From NCBI GenBank assembly GCA_019422525.1, contig JAHZDE010000004.1:169648-233647 (forward strand): DNA of 64,000 nt, in the 5' to 3' direction. Within the stretch, counting starts at the first letter, position 1, and the number at the start of each line of letters is the position of its first letter. Below the pieces are notes generated by a model. The model was not told where the DNA came from. It ran no database searches and saw nothing but the letters and a program-made list of their open reading frames with translations. The translations under genes were made by a program, and so were the position numbers. Positions 8,029-15,374 of the stretch are shown one piece after another. This DNA is from Clostridiales bacterium (GTDB lineage Bacteria; Bacillota; Clostridia; Oscillospirales; Acutalibacteraceae).

Positions 8029-8616
8029 TTGAAAAAGAAAAAACGCAAATTACTATCCGTAAAAAAGAGAATTCATGGCCGACAACGCCAAACCAGAAAA
8101 GACGTCCAGACGATTTGGATTGTGATTGGAATTGGTCTTGTGTTCTTTAATCTATTTTTTTTGATAACAAATTTCGCTTTTTCTTTCACACAAAATCCTT
8201 CTTGCTGGAAAGAAAAGCAAATTTTTTACAGTCATGAAGAGTATGTTCGTCAATACAAATCCCGTTCCATGAATCACTATATTTACAGTTCAGACGGACA
8301 AAAATTTAATGACCCTTATGACCTTAACCTGGATGAAGTTTCCTCTGGAGAAATTCTGGACATACAGTATTATCCCTGGTTTTCCCAAGATTTTGTCGCT
8401 ACGATTCGCACCCCAGAAAAGGTTTTGGTAAGCAAAGAAACGGCTATGCGCCGTCAACAGGAGATAGGGCGCGGTTACTGGATAGCAGAAATTGTTTTTG
8501 CAGGAGTGTTTCTGTTCCTATGGCTGCCTTTGTTCATCCGTTCCCGTCGGCGCTATTTGAAATTGAAAGCTCGATATATAAAACAGCAGGAATATTTTAA
8601 AAATAACCTCCCATAA
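8029..8616 (+). CDS. Unknown small membrane protein with two helices
   Basis: The product is 195 aa from a TTG start at 8029, chosen because GGGGAGGG lies 6 nt upstream and the frame further upstream only overlaps rnfB and its terminator. The N-terminus is very basic (KKKKRK...KKR). Helix one is about residues 28-52 and helix two about 157-178, flanking a ~100-residue probably extracytoplasmic loop. Base composition is lower in GC than the rnf operon. No family was recognised. It is separated from rnfB by a terminator and needs its own promoter. Confidence 0.6.
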   Translation: MKKKKRKLLSVKKRIHGRQRQTRKDVQTIWIVIGIGLVFFNLFFLITNFAFSFTQNPSCWKEKQIFYSHEEYVRQYKSRSMNHYIYSSDGQKFNDPYDLNLDEVSSGEILDIQYYPWFSQDFVATIRTPEKVLVSKETAMRRQQEIGRGYWIAEIVFAGVFLFLWLPLFIRSRRRYLKLKARYIKQQEYFKNNLP

Positions 8617-8698
8617 TCTTCCCTTGCACAACCGCAGAAAATCTGGTATTCTGTAGAAAAGGGGCAGCGTTTTGAGGATGGTTTCCGTCAGGTTTGCC

Positions 8699-8868
8699 GA
8701 CGCACCCACTCCCCGCAAGGGGTCGATAACACAAAGCCATAGTTCCTTGGACAAGTGCAAATCCAGACGCACCCCATTCCCCGCAAGGGGTCGATAACAC
8801 GAAGTGCAACGATTCGGCTAATCGTGTACTCTGGATGCACTCCACACCCCGTAAGGGGACAAAAAACC
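8699..8868. CRISPR. CRISPR-like mini-array: three repeats, two 33-nt spacers, no cas genes nearby
   Basis: Three related ~35-nt units start at 8699, 8766 and 8834. Units one and two share GACGCACCC...CCCCGCAAGGGGTCGATAACAC apart from a few bases. Unit three keeps the same frame (GATGCACTCCACACCCCG...) with CCCCGTAAGGGG but a changed 3' end. The intervening sequences (8733-8765 and 8801-8833) are each exactly 33 nt and unrelated. Each repeat has an internal CCCC...GGGG stem. Regular period, equal spacers and a degenerate terminal repeat are CRISPR traits. The small number of units and lack of cas genes in the window mean an orphan or dying array, or a REP-like element, remains possible. Confidence 0.55.
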
Positions 8869-8903
8869 CAGCCAGACAGGGTTTCCTGTCTGGCTGGGTT
8901 TTT
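8861..8903. terminator. Bidirectional terminator between the membrane-protein gene and the SNF2 gene
   Basis: AAAAACCCAGCCAGACAGG-GTTT-CCTGTCTGGCTGGGTTTTT is a near-perfect long hairpin with A- and T-runs on both sides. It can stop transcripts from either direction; it overlaps the edge of the third CRISPR-like repeat and lies 38 nt past the SNF2 gene stop on the minus strand. Confidence 0.9.
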
Positions 8904-8940
8904 CTGTGTATTCTCTGTTTTGGTTTTTGTGGGAAGGGTT

Positions 8941-11139
8941 TTATGTCTCCTGCCCGGCCTGTCCCACCCCTTCTCCATGGGCTTTACCGCCTGTGGCATC
9001 CTGCTGCCGGAGACGGGCAATCTCTTCGTCAATCAAGTGGGTAATCACCTGCTGCCCTTCCCCTTGCAGGCTTTCCTCGCCTATCACCGATTCGTCGGCA
9101 AACTGGTCAAACAGGGCCTGCTTCTGCTTTAACAGCTCCACCATCTGCTCGTCCACACAGTCCTCGCACAGCAAACGGCGCACCAGCACACTTCGCACCT
9201 GCCCCATCCGATAGGCTCGGGAAATGGCCTGGTTTTCAATGGAAGGCTTCCACTGGGGCTCGCAGAACACCACCACGCTGGCTGCCTGGATGTTCAGCCC
9301 GGTACCCCCTGCCTGGATTTGGCACACCAGCACCGCCCCGCTCTCTGCCCGGTCGAATTCGTCTAAAATTTCCTGCCGCCGGGCGGGCGGTACCGCCCCG
9401 GTAATCACCTCCATGCACCGGTCCCCCAGCAGCCCGGCCACCGTTTGCAGGGTGTGCAGGAAAAACGAGAACACGATGATTTTCCGGTTTTCTTCTTTGG
9501 CAAGCTGGCAGATTTCCAAAAGCCGCTTGGCCTTGGAGGAATTTTTTTCCGGCTCCTCCACCTGCCAGGATACCTGCCGCATTTCCATAAAATTCCGCGC
9601 AAATACCGCCTGCCGGTATGCCTTCTTTTCCCGGTCTTCCAGGGGGCACCAGTCCTCTTTTTCCACCAGCTCCGGCAGCTCCTGTAATACATCCTCCCTT
9701 GTTCTCCGCAAATACACCGGCGCCAGTGTCTGCCGGAACTGAGGCGCGGCCGAAAGAAACTTCATCCCTTCCAGCTGTTTGGCAATGTCAGGCTGTAAGC
9801 AATTGACGAGAAAGCACATTTCGTCCACCCGGTTTTCCAAGGGGGTACCCGTCATAAACAGCACCCGCTCCGCCCTTTTCCGCAGGGAAAGCAGCGCCTT
9901 GGTACGGATGGCCGACGGGTTTTTGACATAGTGGGCTTCGTCGGCAATCAGCATGGAAATCCTGAACTTTTCCGGCACGGTAAAACGGCTGATGGACTCA
10001 TAGGTCGTAACGGCCACCCCGCCATGGATGCGCCAGTTATAGCAGGCTTCTTCATCTCCCCCGTGAATTTTGGTAACCTGGAGGGTGCTGTGCTTTTCAA
10101 TTTCCCGACACCAGTTAATCAGCACGCTGGCCGGGCAAACCACCATAAAATGGGTTCCCCCTGCCGCGCTGAGGGCCGCCATGGCGCCAATGGCCTGGAT
10201 GGTTTTTCCCAAGCCCATTTCATCCCCCAGCAGCACATTTTCCTGACAGACAATGTACTGCACGCCGAACCGCTGGTACTGCCGGAGCGTACACCGGAGG
10301 GCCTGCAAATCAAGGGGCGTCTGCCGGATTTTTTCCGCCAAAGACTCGGGGATATCGTCCGGCTCCCTTCCCTTTTGAAACCGGTCTTTGTCGATTTCTT
10401 CCAGCGCCGCATAATAGGCAGGTGCGTTTTTGGAAAAGTCCTGCCAGCCTTCCTGGACGCTGGCCGTCTGGTACTTTTGATACTGCTGCCAAAATTGCTG
10501 ACCCTGGGTGTAGTACGTCCCGGTAAACAGCTCTTCAAAATAGGCTGCATCCTCCATGGCCTGGTTTTTTTGTGCGGAGGACGAAAAGAACCAAGAGAAC
10601 CTTCCCCCGGCTTTTTTGGCGGAAGGCGCCCGGCGGTGAATTTCCAAATGAAAGGAATCTACCAGCTTCCGGCTTTCTTTTTCCAGCTCTTTTGCCTTAC
10701 CATAAACATACAGCTTCTGGATTAGGTCATCCGCTGCCGGTGTTCTGTTGTCAGGCGACAGGCGGATGCCCGTGGTTTTTTGCACACTTTGGTAAATAGC
10801 GGTGGAAATCTCCCGAATCTTTTTGGCCGACTGCTCCCCAATGCCGTCCAAATCCATAAGCTGCACCAAAGACATCTGGGAAACCTGCCAAATGTTCTCA
10901 ATCCCCGCTTCCCGCAAAACGGACAGCCGCAGCCCCAGTTTTTGCCGGTTGAGCTCTTCAATATCCATGCTTTCCAAGGTTTTCCGAATACTTTCCTGCC
11001 ACACCCGCTCGGCTGCCTGCCGGACGGCCAGCTTGCGCAAAGGCTCCTCTTCCCCAATTTTCACAAGCTGTGCATCCAGTTTCAAAACTGCCTGTACCAT
11101 CTGCTTGACTTCTTTGTATACGGGCTTTTGTTTCGACAC
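8941..11139 (-). CDS. SNF2/Rad54-family DEAD/DEAH helicase
   Basis: The product is 732 aa with a GTG start behind AGGAGGG. It has an N-terminal helix-hairpin-helix-like segment (about residues 80-115, LMDLDGIGEQSAKKI). The SNF2 ATPase follows: DEMGLGKT Walker A near residue 306, IADEAHYVKNP (DEAH box) near 400, and MTGTPLENRVDEM. The C-terminal helicase lobe ends with the GGTGLN and ENQAISRAYRMGQ motifs near 620-660. Such proteins move along DNA using ATP; bacterial members act in transcription recycling, repair or phage defence. The substrate here is unknown. It is monocistronic by position. Confidence 0.9.
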   Translation of the reverse strand: MSKQKPVYKEVKQMVQAVLKLDAQLVKIGEEEPLRKLAVRQAAERVWQESIRKTLESMDIEELNRQKLGLRLSVLREAGIENIWQVSQMSLVQLMDLDGIGEQSAKKIREISTAIYQSVQKTTGIRLSPDNRTPAADDLIQKLYVYGKAKELEKESRKLVDSFHLEIHRRAPSAKKAGGRFSWFFSSSAQKNQAMEDAAYFEELFTGTYYTQGQQFWQQYQKYQTASVQEGWQDFSKNAPAYYAALEEIDKDRFQKGREPDDIPESLAEKIRQTPLDLQALRCTLRQYQRFGVQYIVCQENVLLGDEMGLGKTIQAIGAMAALSAAGGTHFMVVCPASVLINWCREIEKHSTLQVTKIHGGDEEACYNWRIHGGVAVTTYESISRFTVPEKFRISMLIADEAHYVKNPSAIRTKALLSLRKRAERVLFMTGTPLENRVDEMCFLVNCLQPDIAKQLEGMKFLSAAPQFRQTLAPVYLRRTREDVLQELPELVEKEDWCPLEDREKKAYRQAVFARNFMEMRQVSWQVEEPEKNSSKAKRLLEICQLAKEENRKIIVFSFFLHTLQTVAGLLGDRCMEVITGAVPPARRQEILDEFDRAESGAVLVCQIQAGGTGLNIQAASVVVFCEPQWKPSIENQAISRAYRMGQVRSVLVRRLLCEDCVDEQMVELLKQKQALFDQFADESVIGEESLQGEGQQVITHLIDEEIARLRQQDATGGKAHGEGVGQAGQET

Positions 11140-11233
11140 AGCAATCCCTCCTTTTCGCCGTTTCCTGATGAGCGCGATACTTTCATTATACCGGTACCCA
11201 GATGATTTTCAATGAAAATCCGAGTTTTTACAC

Positions 11234-11270
11234 AAAAAAGCCGGCGGAACATCTCTGCTCTACCGGCTTT
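11234..11270 (-). terminator. Rho-independent terminator of the hydrolase/reductase operon
   Basis: On the minus strand AAAGCCGG...CCGGCTTTTTT forms a hairpin with a T-run about 35-70 nt after the stop of the PhlG-type hydrolase, ending the five-gene operon that runs from 18469. Confidence 0.75.
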
Positions 11271-11303
11271 ACCAGCATATCTTTTTGTAGGGTTACGATT
11301 CGT

Positions 11304-12098
11304 TTACAGCTGTGTCTGAGAATTTTCTTTCCAGACCTGCGGCAGAATCGCTGCCAAATTGCTGAACTCCTTAATATTATGGCCAAACAGCGCCTTGGGA
11401 ACAAAATCCGGGAGACGAACGCCTTCGGGCAGGACCTTTTGATACTTGCCGTCTACCAGCCCAAAGCCAATCCAGAACCGGGAAGTAAAGAGAATGCCAT
11501 CCTGATAAGGCACCCACTTATGGGTCATAGCGGCAGGGCAGCCGCCCTCACCGATAGCGCACACCAAAGACTGGCAGGACTCGCTTCCCACGATGGCTGG
11601 GTCATAGCCGAAATCTTCCGGGCTCTTAAAGCACAGCTTGAGGAAATCCGGGCCCATTCCCACATCTTCAATGATATAGTGATTGACGCCCCAGGTCTTC
11701 TGGTTCATGGGGACAGCCGGATCACAAACATAATCCACACGGTCTGCCCGGGCAAAATAATGGTCCTCCGGGTCCCAAATCTTATAGCGAAGGTCGGAGC
11801 CTACGCTGTGCCACGGGAACCACCAGTCCACCATTTCTCCGGTGACACCGGGCATATAGGTCTGGTTGCAAACAAAACCGGTGCCGTCTGCCGCAACACC
11901 ATAGCCCAGCTGGCAGTATTCACCGTCTTTGCCGCTTAAAAACAAATTGCGCTCTTCAAAGGGAACAGCGGGAATCTCCGACGGCCCCTTTTCCAGAATT
12001 GCCAGCTTTTCCTCCGGGATCGGAGCCAGCGGCTGCTCAAAATACTTAAAATAGGGAAGTGCTCTTTCTTCCTGGCTTACGCCTACTTTTTTACCCAT
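11304..12098 (-). CDS. DAPG/phloretin hydrolase-type (PhlG family) C-C hydrolase
   Basis: The product is 264 aa. PhlG cleaves the acyl C-C bond of 2,4-diacetylphloroglucinol, and the phloretin hydrolase of Eubacterium ramulus belongs to the same family. The Zn ligands of PhlG (H129, E160, H270, E274) have convincing counterparts: H113 in WDPEDHY, E144 in YIIEDVG exactly 31 residues later as in PhlG, and H240/E244 in FGHNIKEF. WWFPWH and LRYKIW are further family-like segments. Last gene of a reductase operon, so it may cleave a compound first reduced by the upstream enzymes. The substrate is unknown; acylated phloroglucinol or flavonoid products are inferred. The ribosome-binding site is GGAGGT. 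Confidence 0.8.
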   Translation of the reverse strand: MGKKVGVSQEERALPYFKYFEQPLAPIPEEKLAILEKGPSEIPAVPFEERNLFLSGKDGEYCQLGYGVAADGTGFVCNQTYMPGVTGEMVDWWFPWHSVGSDLRYKIWDPEDHYFARADRVDYVCDPAVPMNQKTWGVNHYIIEDVGMGPDFLKLCFKSPEDFGYDPAIVGSESCQSLVCAIGEGGCPAAMTHKWVPYQDGILFTSRFWIGFGLVDGKYQKVLPEGVRLPDFVPKALFGHNIKEFSNLAAILPQVWKENSQTQL

Positions 12099-12112
12099 AA
12101 AAATACCTCCAT

Positions 12113-12625
12113 TTATGATTTCCGATGCTTAGAAATAAAGGTCAGCATCCAATTTCTTACAATGTTGAGGATTACCCCCACATACCATACGCCTACCAAC
12201 ATAGCGGCAGCAATCTGCCACGGCAGGGTCCCGATTTGAGAAAACCCTCCCGGTGCCATAATGGTCAGGCCAATGGCCCAACCGCACAGCCATGCCGGAC
12301 AGAAAATCCATTTGGGAGCCAAAGACGAGAAAATCACCGCCAGGCCGCCCAATACAAACAGGGTTCCAAACAGCTCTGCATCCGGGTTCCAGGGCATTAC
12401 GTCCATCACCCAAACGGCCAGCCATGCCCAAAAATCCCCCAGCAAAAAGCCAATGGAAATTTTCACCGCATCCGCTGCTTTATCACCGTTAGCCGCGCAC
12501 AGTCCGGCGCAAATCAGCGCCACTGCGCCGGTGGTCACATTTAAGTAAGGCGCTGCCACCGCCCAGATAGGCGGCAGCAGTGCGATACAAAAAGCCAGTG
12601 TCAAAGTTTCTGCTTTTTTCATCAT
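12113..12625 (-). CDS. Small integral membrane protein (DUF1097-like), possible transporter
   Basis: The product is about 170 aa with roughly five membrane helices and Trp/Gly-rich segments (GDFWAWLAVWVMDVMPW, WIFCPAWLCGWAIGL). The pattern resembles DUF1097-type inner-membrane proteins more than acetate transporters, since it lacks the NPAPLGL motif of the latter. The start is uncertain: AAGGTG lies 6 nt before the ATG at 12625, but ATG 12631 is also in frame. It lies between the reductase fusion and the hydrolase in a tight operon, so uptake or efflux of the pathway substrate is a reasonable guess. Confidence 0.55.
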   Translation of the reverse strand: MMKKAETLTLAFCIALLPPIWAVAAPYLNVTTGAVALICAGLCAANGDKAADAVKISIGFLLGDFWAWLAVWVMDVMPWNPDAELFGTLFVLGGLAVIFSSLAPKWIFCPAWLCGWAIGLTIMAPGGFSQIGTLPWQIAAAMLVGVWYVGVILNIVRNWMLTFISKHRKS

Positions 12626-12635
12626 ATTCATCACC

Positions 12636-15374
12636 TTACTGGCAGTCAGCAATATACTGGGCGATACTCTCGCCAGCCATACGTCCAGTGTTCACAGCAA
12701 AGCCCATGGAGTTGCCGGGCAGGGTAAAGTTATAGCTATCGCCATAAATGGTGTTGGCGTCGGAGCCAGCGCTGTACAGGCCTTCAATGGGCATCAGGTT
12801 CTTGTCCAGCACTTCGCAGTACTTATTGATACGCACGCCGCCCACGGTGCCGTAAGCGCCCAGATAATATTTACCCACCAGATACTTGCCCTTGCCGGTA
12901 ATGGGGTGCAGGTACTTCTGAGGCTTGTGGAACTTGCTGTCCACGCCGCAGCGGCACATGGCGTTGTATTCGTCGATGGTATCCTGAAGCTTTTCGGGGT
13001 CGATGCCCAGCTTGCCGGCCAGTTCTTCCACGGTTTTTGCCTCAAAGTAGGCCTCATAGCCCTGCTCCACTGCCAGCGCTGCCTGTCCGTCAAAGGCCAA
13101 GAAAGCTTCCGCGGGATGTACGATATCCACGATATCCGGGCCGTTCTTCTTATATTCCTTCAGAATGCCCTCATCCATGATGCAGTAAGCATAGTTACCG
13201 GGCTGCAAGGCAATGGCGTTGCCGGCGTAGGTGGTGTTGCCCAGATCGCCCTCATTCATAAAGCGGTCGCCGAATTGGTTGATGAGCAGGTTGGGCTGAC
13301 GGAGCACGGCGTCCAGCAGGAACCAGTTGAGGTTGTCGGGCAGCTGATAAATCGCCTCGATGTTGGCGCCAAATTTAGCTGCGCCCACTTCCCACATCAT
13401 ATTCAAACCGTCGCCGGTGATGCCGGGAATCCGGAAGGGGAAGTAGTCCTTGCCGATGTGCAGGCCAAATTCTTTCTCAATCATTTCGGGGTTGTTGCCG
13501 AAACCACCGGTAGCCACAACCACTGCCTTGCCGCGAACCTCGATACCGTTGCCGTCTTTATCCACGGCCACTGCACCGCAAACCTTGCCGTTCTCGGTAA
13601 TCAGAGAAGTAGCAGCGGTTTCCAACAGAATCTCGCTGCCCAGTTCCTTGGCGCGCTGGGTCATGGCCTTGACCATAGCGCCGGCAGCACGGGGACCGAT
13701 GACGCCATTTTCCGGCTTGACAATGTGCCAGGTAGCTTCGGATTCCTTGAAGTAGCGGAACGCACCGGCAAACTCCACGCCCATCTCCTGCAGCCATTCA
13801 ATGGTATCGGCGCTCTTGTGGAAGTAGGTCTGCACCACGTCTTCGTCCACATGATAGTGGGTGTACTCCATATGCATCTGGATAGCCTTATCCACACTCA
13901 GGTTATTAAAGTTTGCCTTCTGAATCTTGGTGTCGATACCCAGCGGGCCCATACCCATATTGGCGGCGCCGCCGGTAGCGCTGGATTTTTCCAAAATTAC
14001 GGATTTCAGGCCATGCTCGCCAACGGTAATGGCAGCAGCCAGACCGGCAGGACCGCCGGCAACAACAACGACATCGGTCTCGATGGTCTTCATAATCTTC
14101 ACCTCAATATGTTTGGGCTGTTCTGTGGGAGCAGCCGTTTGATTTTCTTCCATTGGAGCGGATTTTACCGGCTGGGCAAATACCCGCTTGCGTTTCATGG
14201 GACGGTGGGTGGTTTCCTCACCGGCAGCCTCGGGGGCGAGCTTTGCGCCCTTCACCGGAACGGGAGAAGAAGGCAGCTTGGGCAGACGACCGGAAACGCA
14301 CTTCACCGCGTCATGGGTACAGGCTTCCAGACATTTGCCGCAGCGGGTGCAGTCAAAGGTATCAATGACAGACACCAGCTCTTTGCCGCCGTCAATGCAC
14401 TTTGCGGGACAAACTGCAATGCAGTCTCCGCAGCCGGTGCAGCGCTGAGGGTCCACATAGAACTGGCTGAGGGCCAAACAGGCATTAGCGGCGCACTCCT
14501 TGCGGCGTACATGGGCCATGGTTTCCCCTTCAAAGGCACTCATGGCGGAAAGGGCGGGCAAACCGGCTTCCTCTCCCAAGGTGCAGTTGCAGGAAACGGT
14601 CATGGCTTCCCCGATTTCTTTTGCCAAGTCCAAATCGGCGGGTTTTGCCCAGCCATTGGAAATATTCTCAAAGATTTCTGCCAACTGATACAAACCCTCC
14701 CGGCAGAAAGTACATTTACCGCAGCTCTTTTGCCGCAGGGAAAGAATTTGTTTCTTGGTCACATCCACCGGGCAGTCCTTATCAGTCAAGCGGTGAATCG
14801 CACCGGAGCGGCTGTGAAGCTGTTCCAGCGTCAAGCCTTCCAGCTCCTGGGCAGAATAAAACCGGTGGTCGATCAAAATCCCCTTGCACTCCCCTACCAG
14901 CTCTTTCACCGGACGGGAAGGTTCTTCCTCTGTGGGGGTCTCGCCGTCCAAGGCAACCAGCAGGCCGGGAGTATTCCCCATAAGCCGGTCAGCCATAGCA
15001 GCCAGTTCGTCCAAGCAGAACAGCCGATCATTTTTGTGGAGCATCTTATTCACCAATGCCGCCCGGGTAATGGTCAAGGGAAGCTCTACGATTCCCGCAC
15101 TGGCTTCCAGCTCCTGCTGGTTGACTTCACAGTTCACCACCAGTTCGGCACCTTTGGCCCCGGTGAGCACCACCGCGATCTTTAAACCGGCAATCACACC
15201 GGCGGGATTTGTGTGAAGCAGGATGTTCTTCATGCCCTCGGTATCGGCATTATACAAAGCGCCGACTATAACGCCGTTTACAGGCTCCATGGAGCCGAAA
15301 ACCGCTTCCAATTCTTCCTTGGAACAGCTGCGCAGCCGGTTCAGTGCGTCGGTATTGTTATGTAACAGACTCAT
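12636..15374 (-). CDS. NuoF-like Fe-S / ferredoxin / FAD-dependent (fumarate- or urocanate-reductase-type) fusion reductase
   Basis: The product is 912 aa; the ATG at 15374 overlaps the upstream stop (ATGA) and follows AGGAGG. Residues 1-330 resemble the C-terminal half of NuoF with SCGKCTFCREGLYQ and CNCTLG cluster motifs, but the Gly-rich NADH/FMN site is missing. Two 4Fe-4S motifs follow (CTGCGDCIAVCPAKC, CTRCGKCLEAC). After a Pro-rich linker, residues ~430-912 are a FAD-binding-2 reductase: VVVVAGGPAGLAAAITVGEHG at its start, GVRINKYCEVLD and GLYSAGSDANTIYGDSYN at its end. It probably takes electrons from its NAD(P)H-oxidising partner and reduces an activated C=C bond of an organic acceptor. 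The acceptor is not known. Confidence 0.75.
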   Translation of the reverse strand: MSLLHNNTDALNRLRSCSKEELEAVFGSMEPVNGVIVGALYNADTEGMKNILLHTNPAGVIAGLKIAVVLTGAKGAELVVNCEVNQQELEASAGIVELPLTITRAALVNKMLHKNDRLFCLDELAAMADRLMGNTPGLLVALDGETPTEEEPSRPVKELVGECKGILIDHRFYSAQELEGLTLEQLHSRSGAIHRLTDKDCPVDVTKKQILSLRQKSCGKCTFCREGLYQLAEIFENISNGWAKPADLDLAKEIGEAMTVSCNCTLGEEAGLPALSAMSAFEGETMAHVRRKECAANACLALSQFYVDPQRCTGCGDCIAVCPAKCIDGGKELVSVIDTFDCTRCGKCLEACTHDAVKCVSGRLPKLPSSPVPVKGAKLAPEAAGEETTHRPMKRKRVFAQPVKSAPMEENQTAAPTEQPKHIEVKIMKTIETDVVVVAGGPAGLAAAITVGEHGLKSVILEKSSATGGAANMGMGPLGIDTKIQKANFNNLSVDKAIQMHMEYTHYHVDEDVVQTYFHKSADTIEWLQEMGVEFAGAFRYFKESEATWHIVKPENGVIGPRAAGAMVKAMTQRAKELGSEILLETAATSLITENGKVCGAVAVDKDGNGIEVRGKAVVVATGGFGNNPEMIEKEFGLHIGKDYFPFRIPGITGDGLNMMWEVGAAKFGANIEAIYQLPDNLNWFLLDAVLRQPNLLINQFGDRFMNEGDLGNTTYAGNAIALQPGNYAYCIMDEGILKEYKKNGPDIVDIVHPAEAFLAFDGQAALAVEQGYEAYFEAKTVEELAGKLGIDPEKLQDTIDEYNAMCRCGVDSKFHKPQKYLHPITGKGKYLVGKYYLGAYGTVGGVRINKYCEVLDKNLMPIEGLYSAGSDANTIYGDSYNFTLPGNSMGFAVNTGRMAGESIAQYIADCQ

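Noticed and set aside
12113..12652. Acetate-transporter (GPR1/FUN34/YaaH) assignment for the small membrane protein
   Set aside because: Similar size and helix number, but the NPAPLGL hallmark is missing; a DUF1097-like label fits better.
12906..15185. 759-codon plus-strand open frame opposite the fusion reductase gene
   Set aside because: It is the shadow of the minus-strand gene: no ribosome-binding site, His/Gln/Gly-rich nonsense composition, and the opposite strand has clear Fe-S and FAD motifs.
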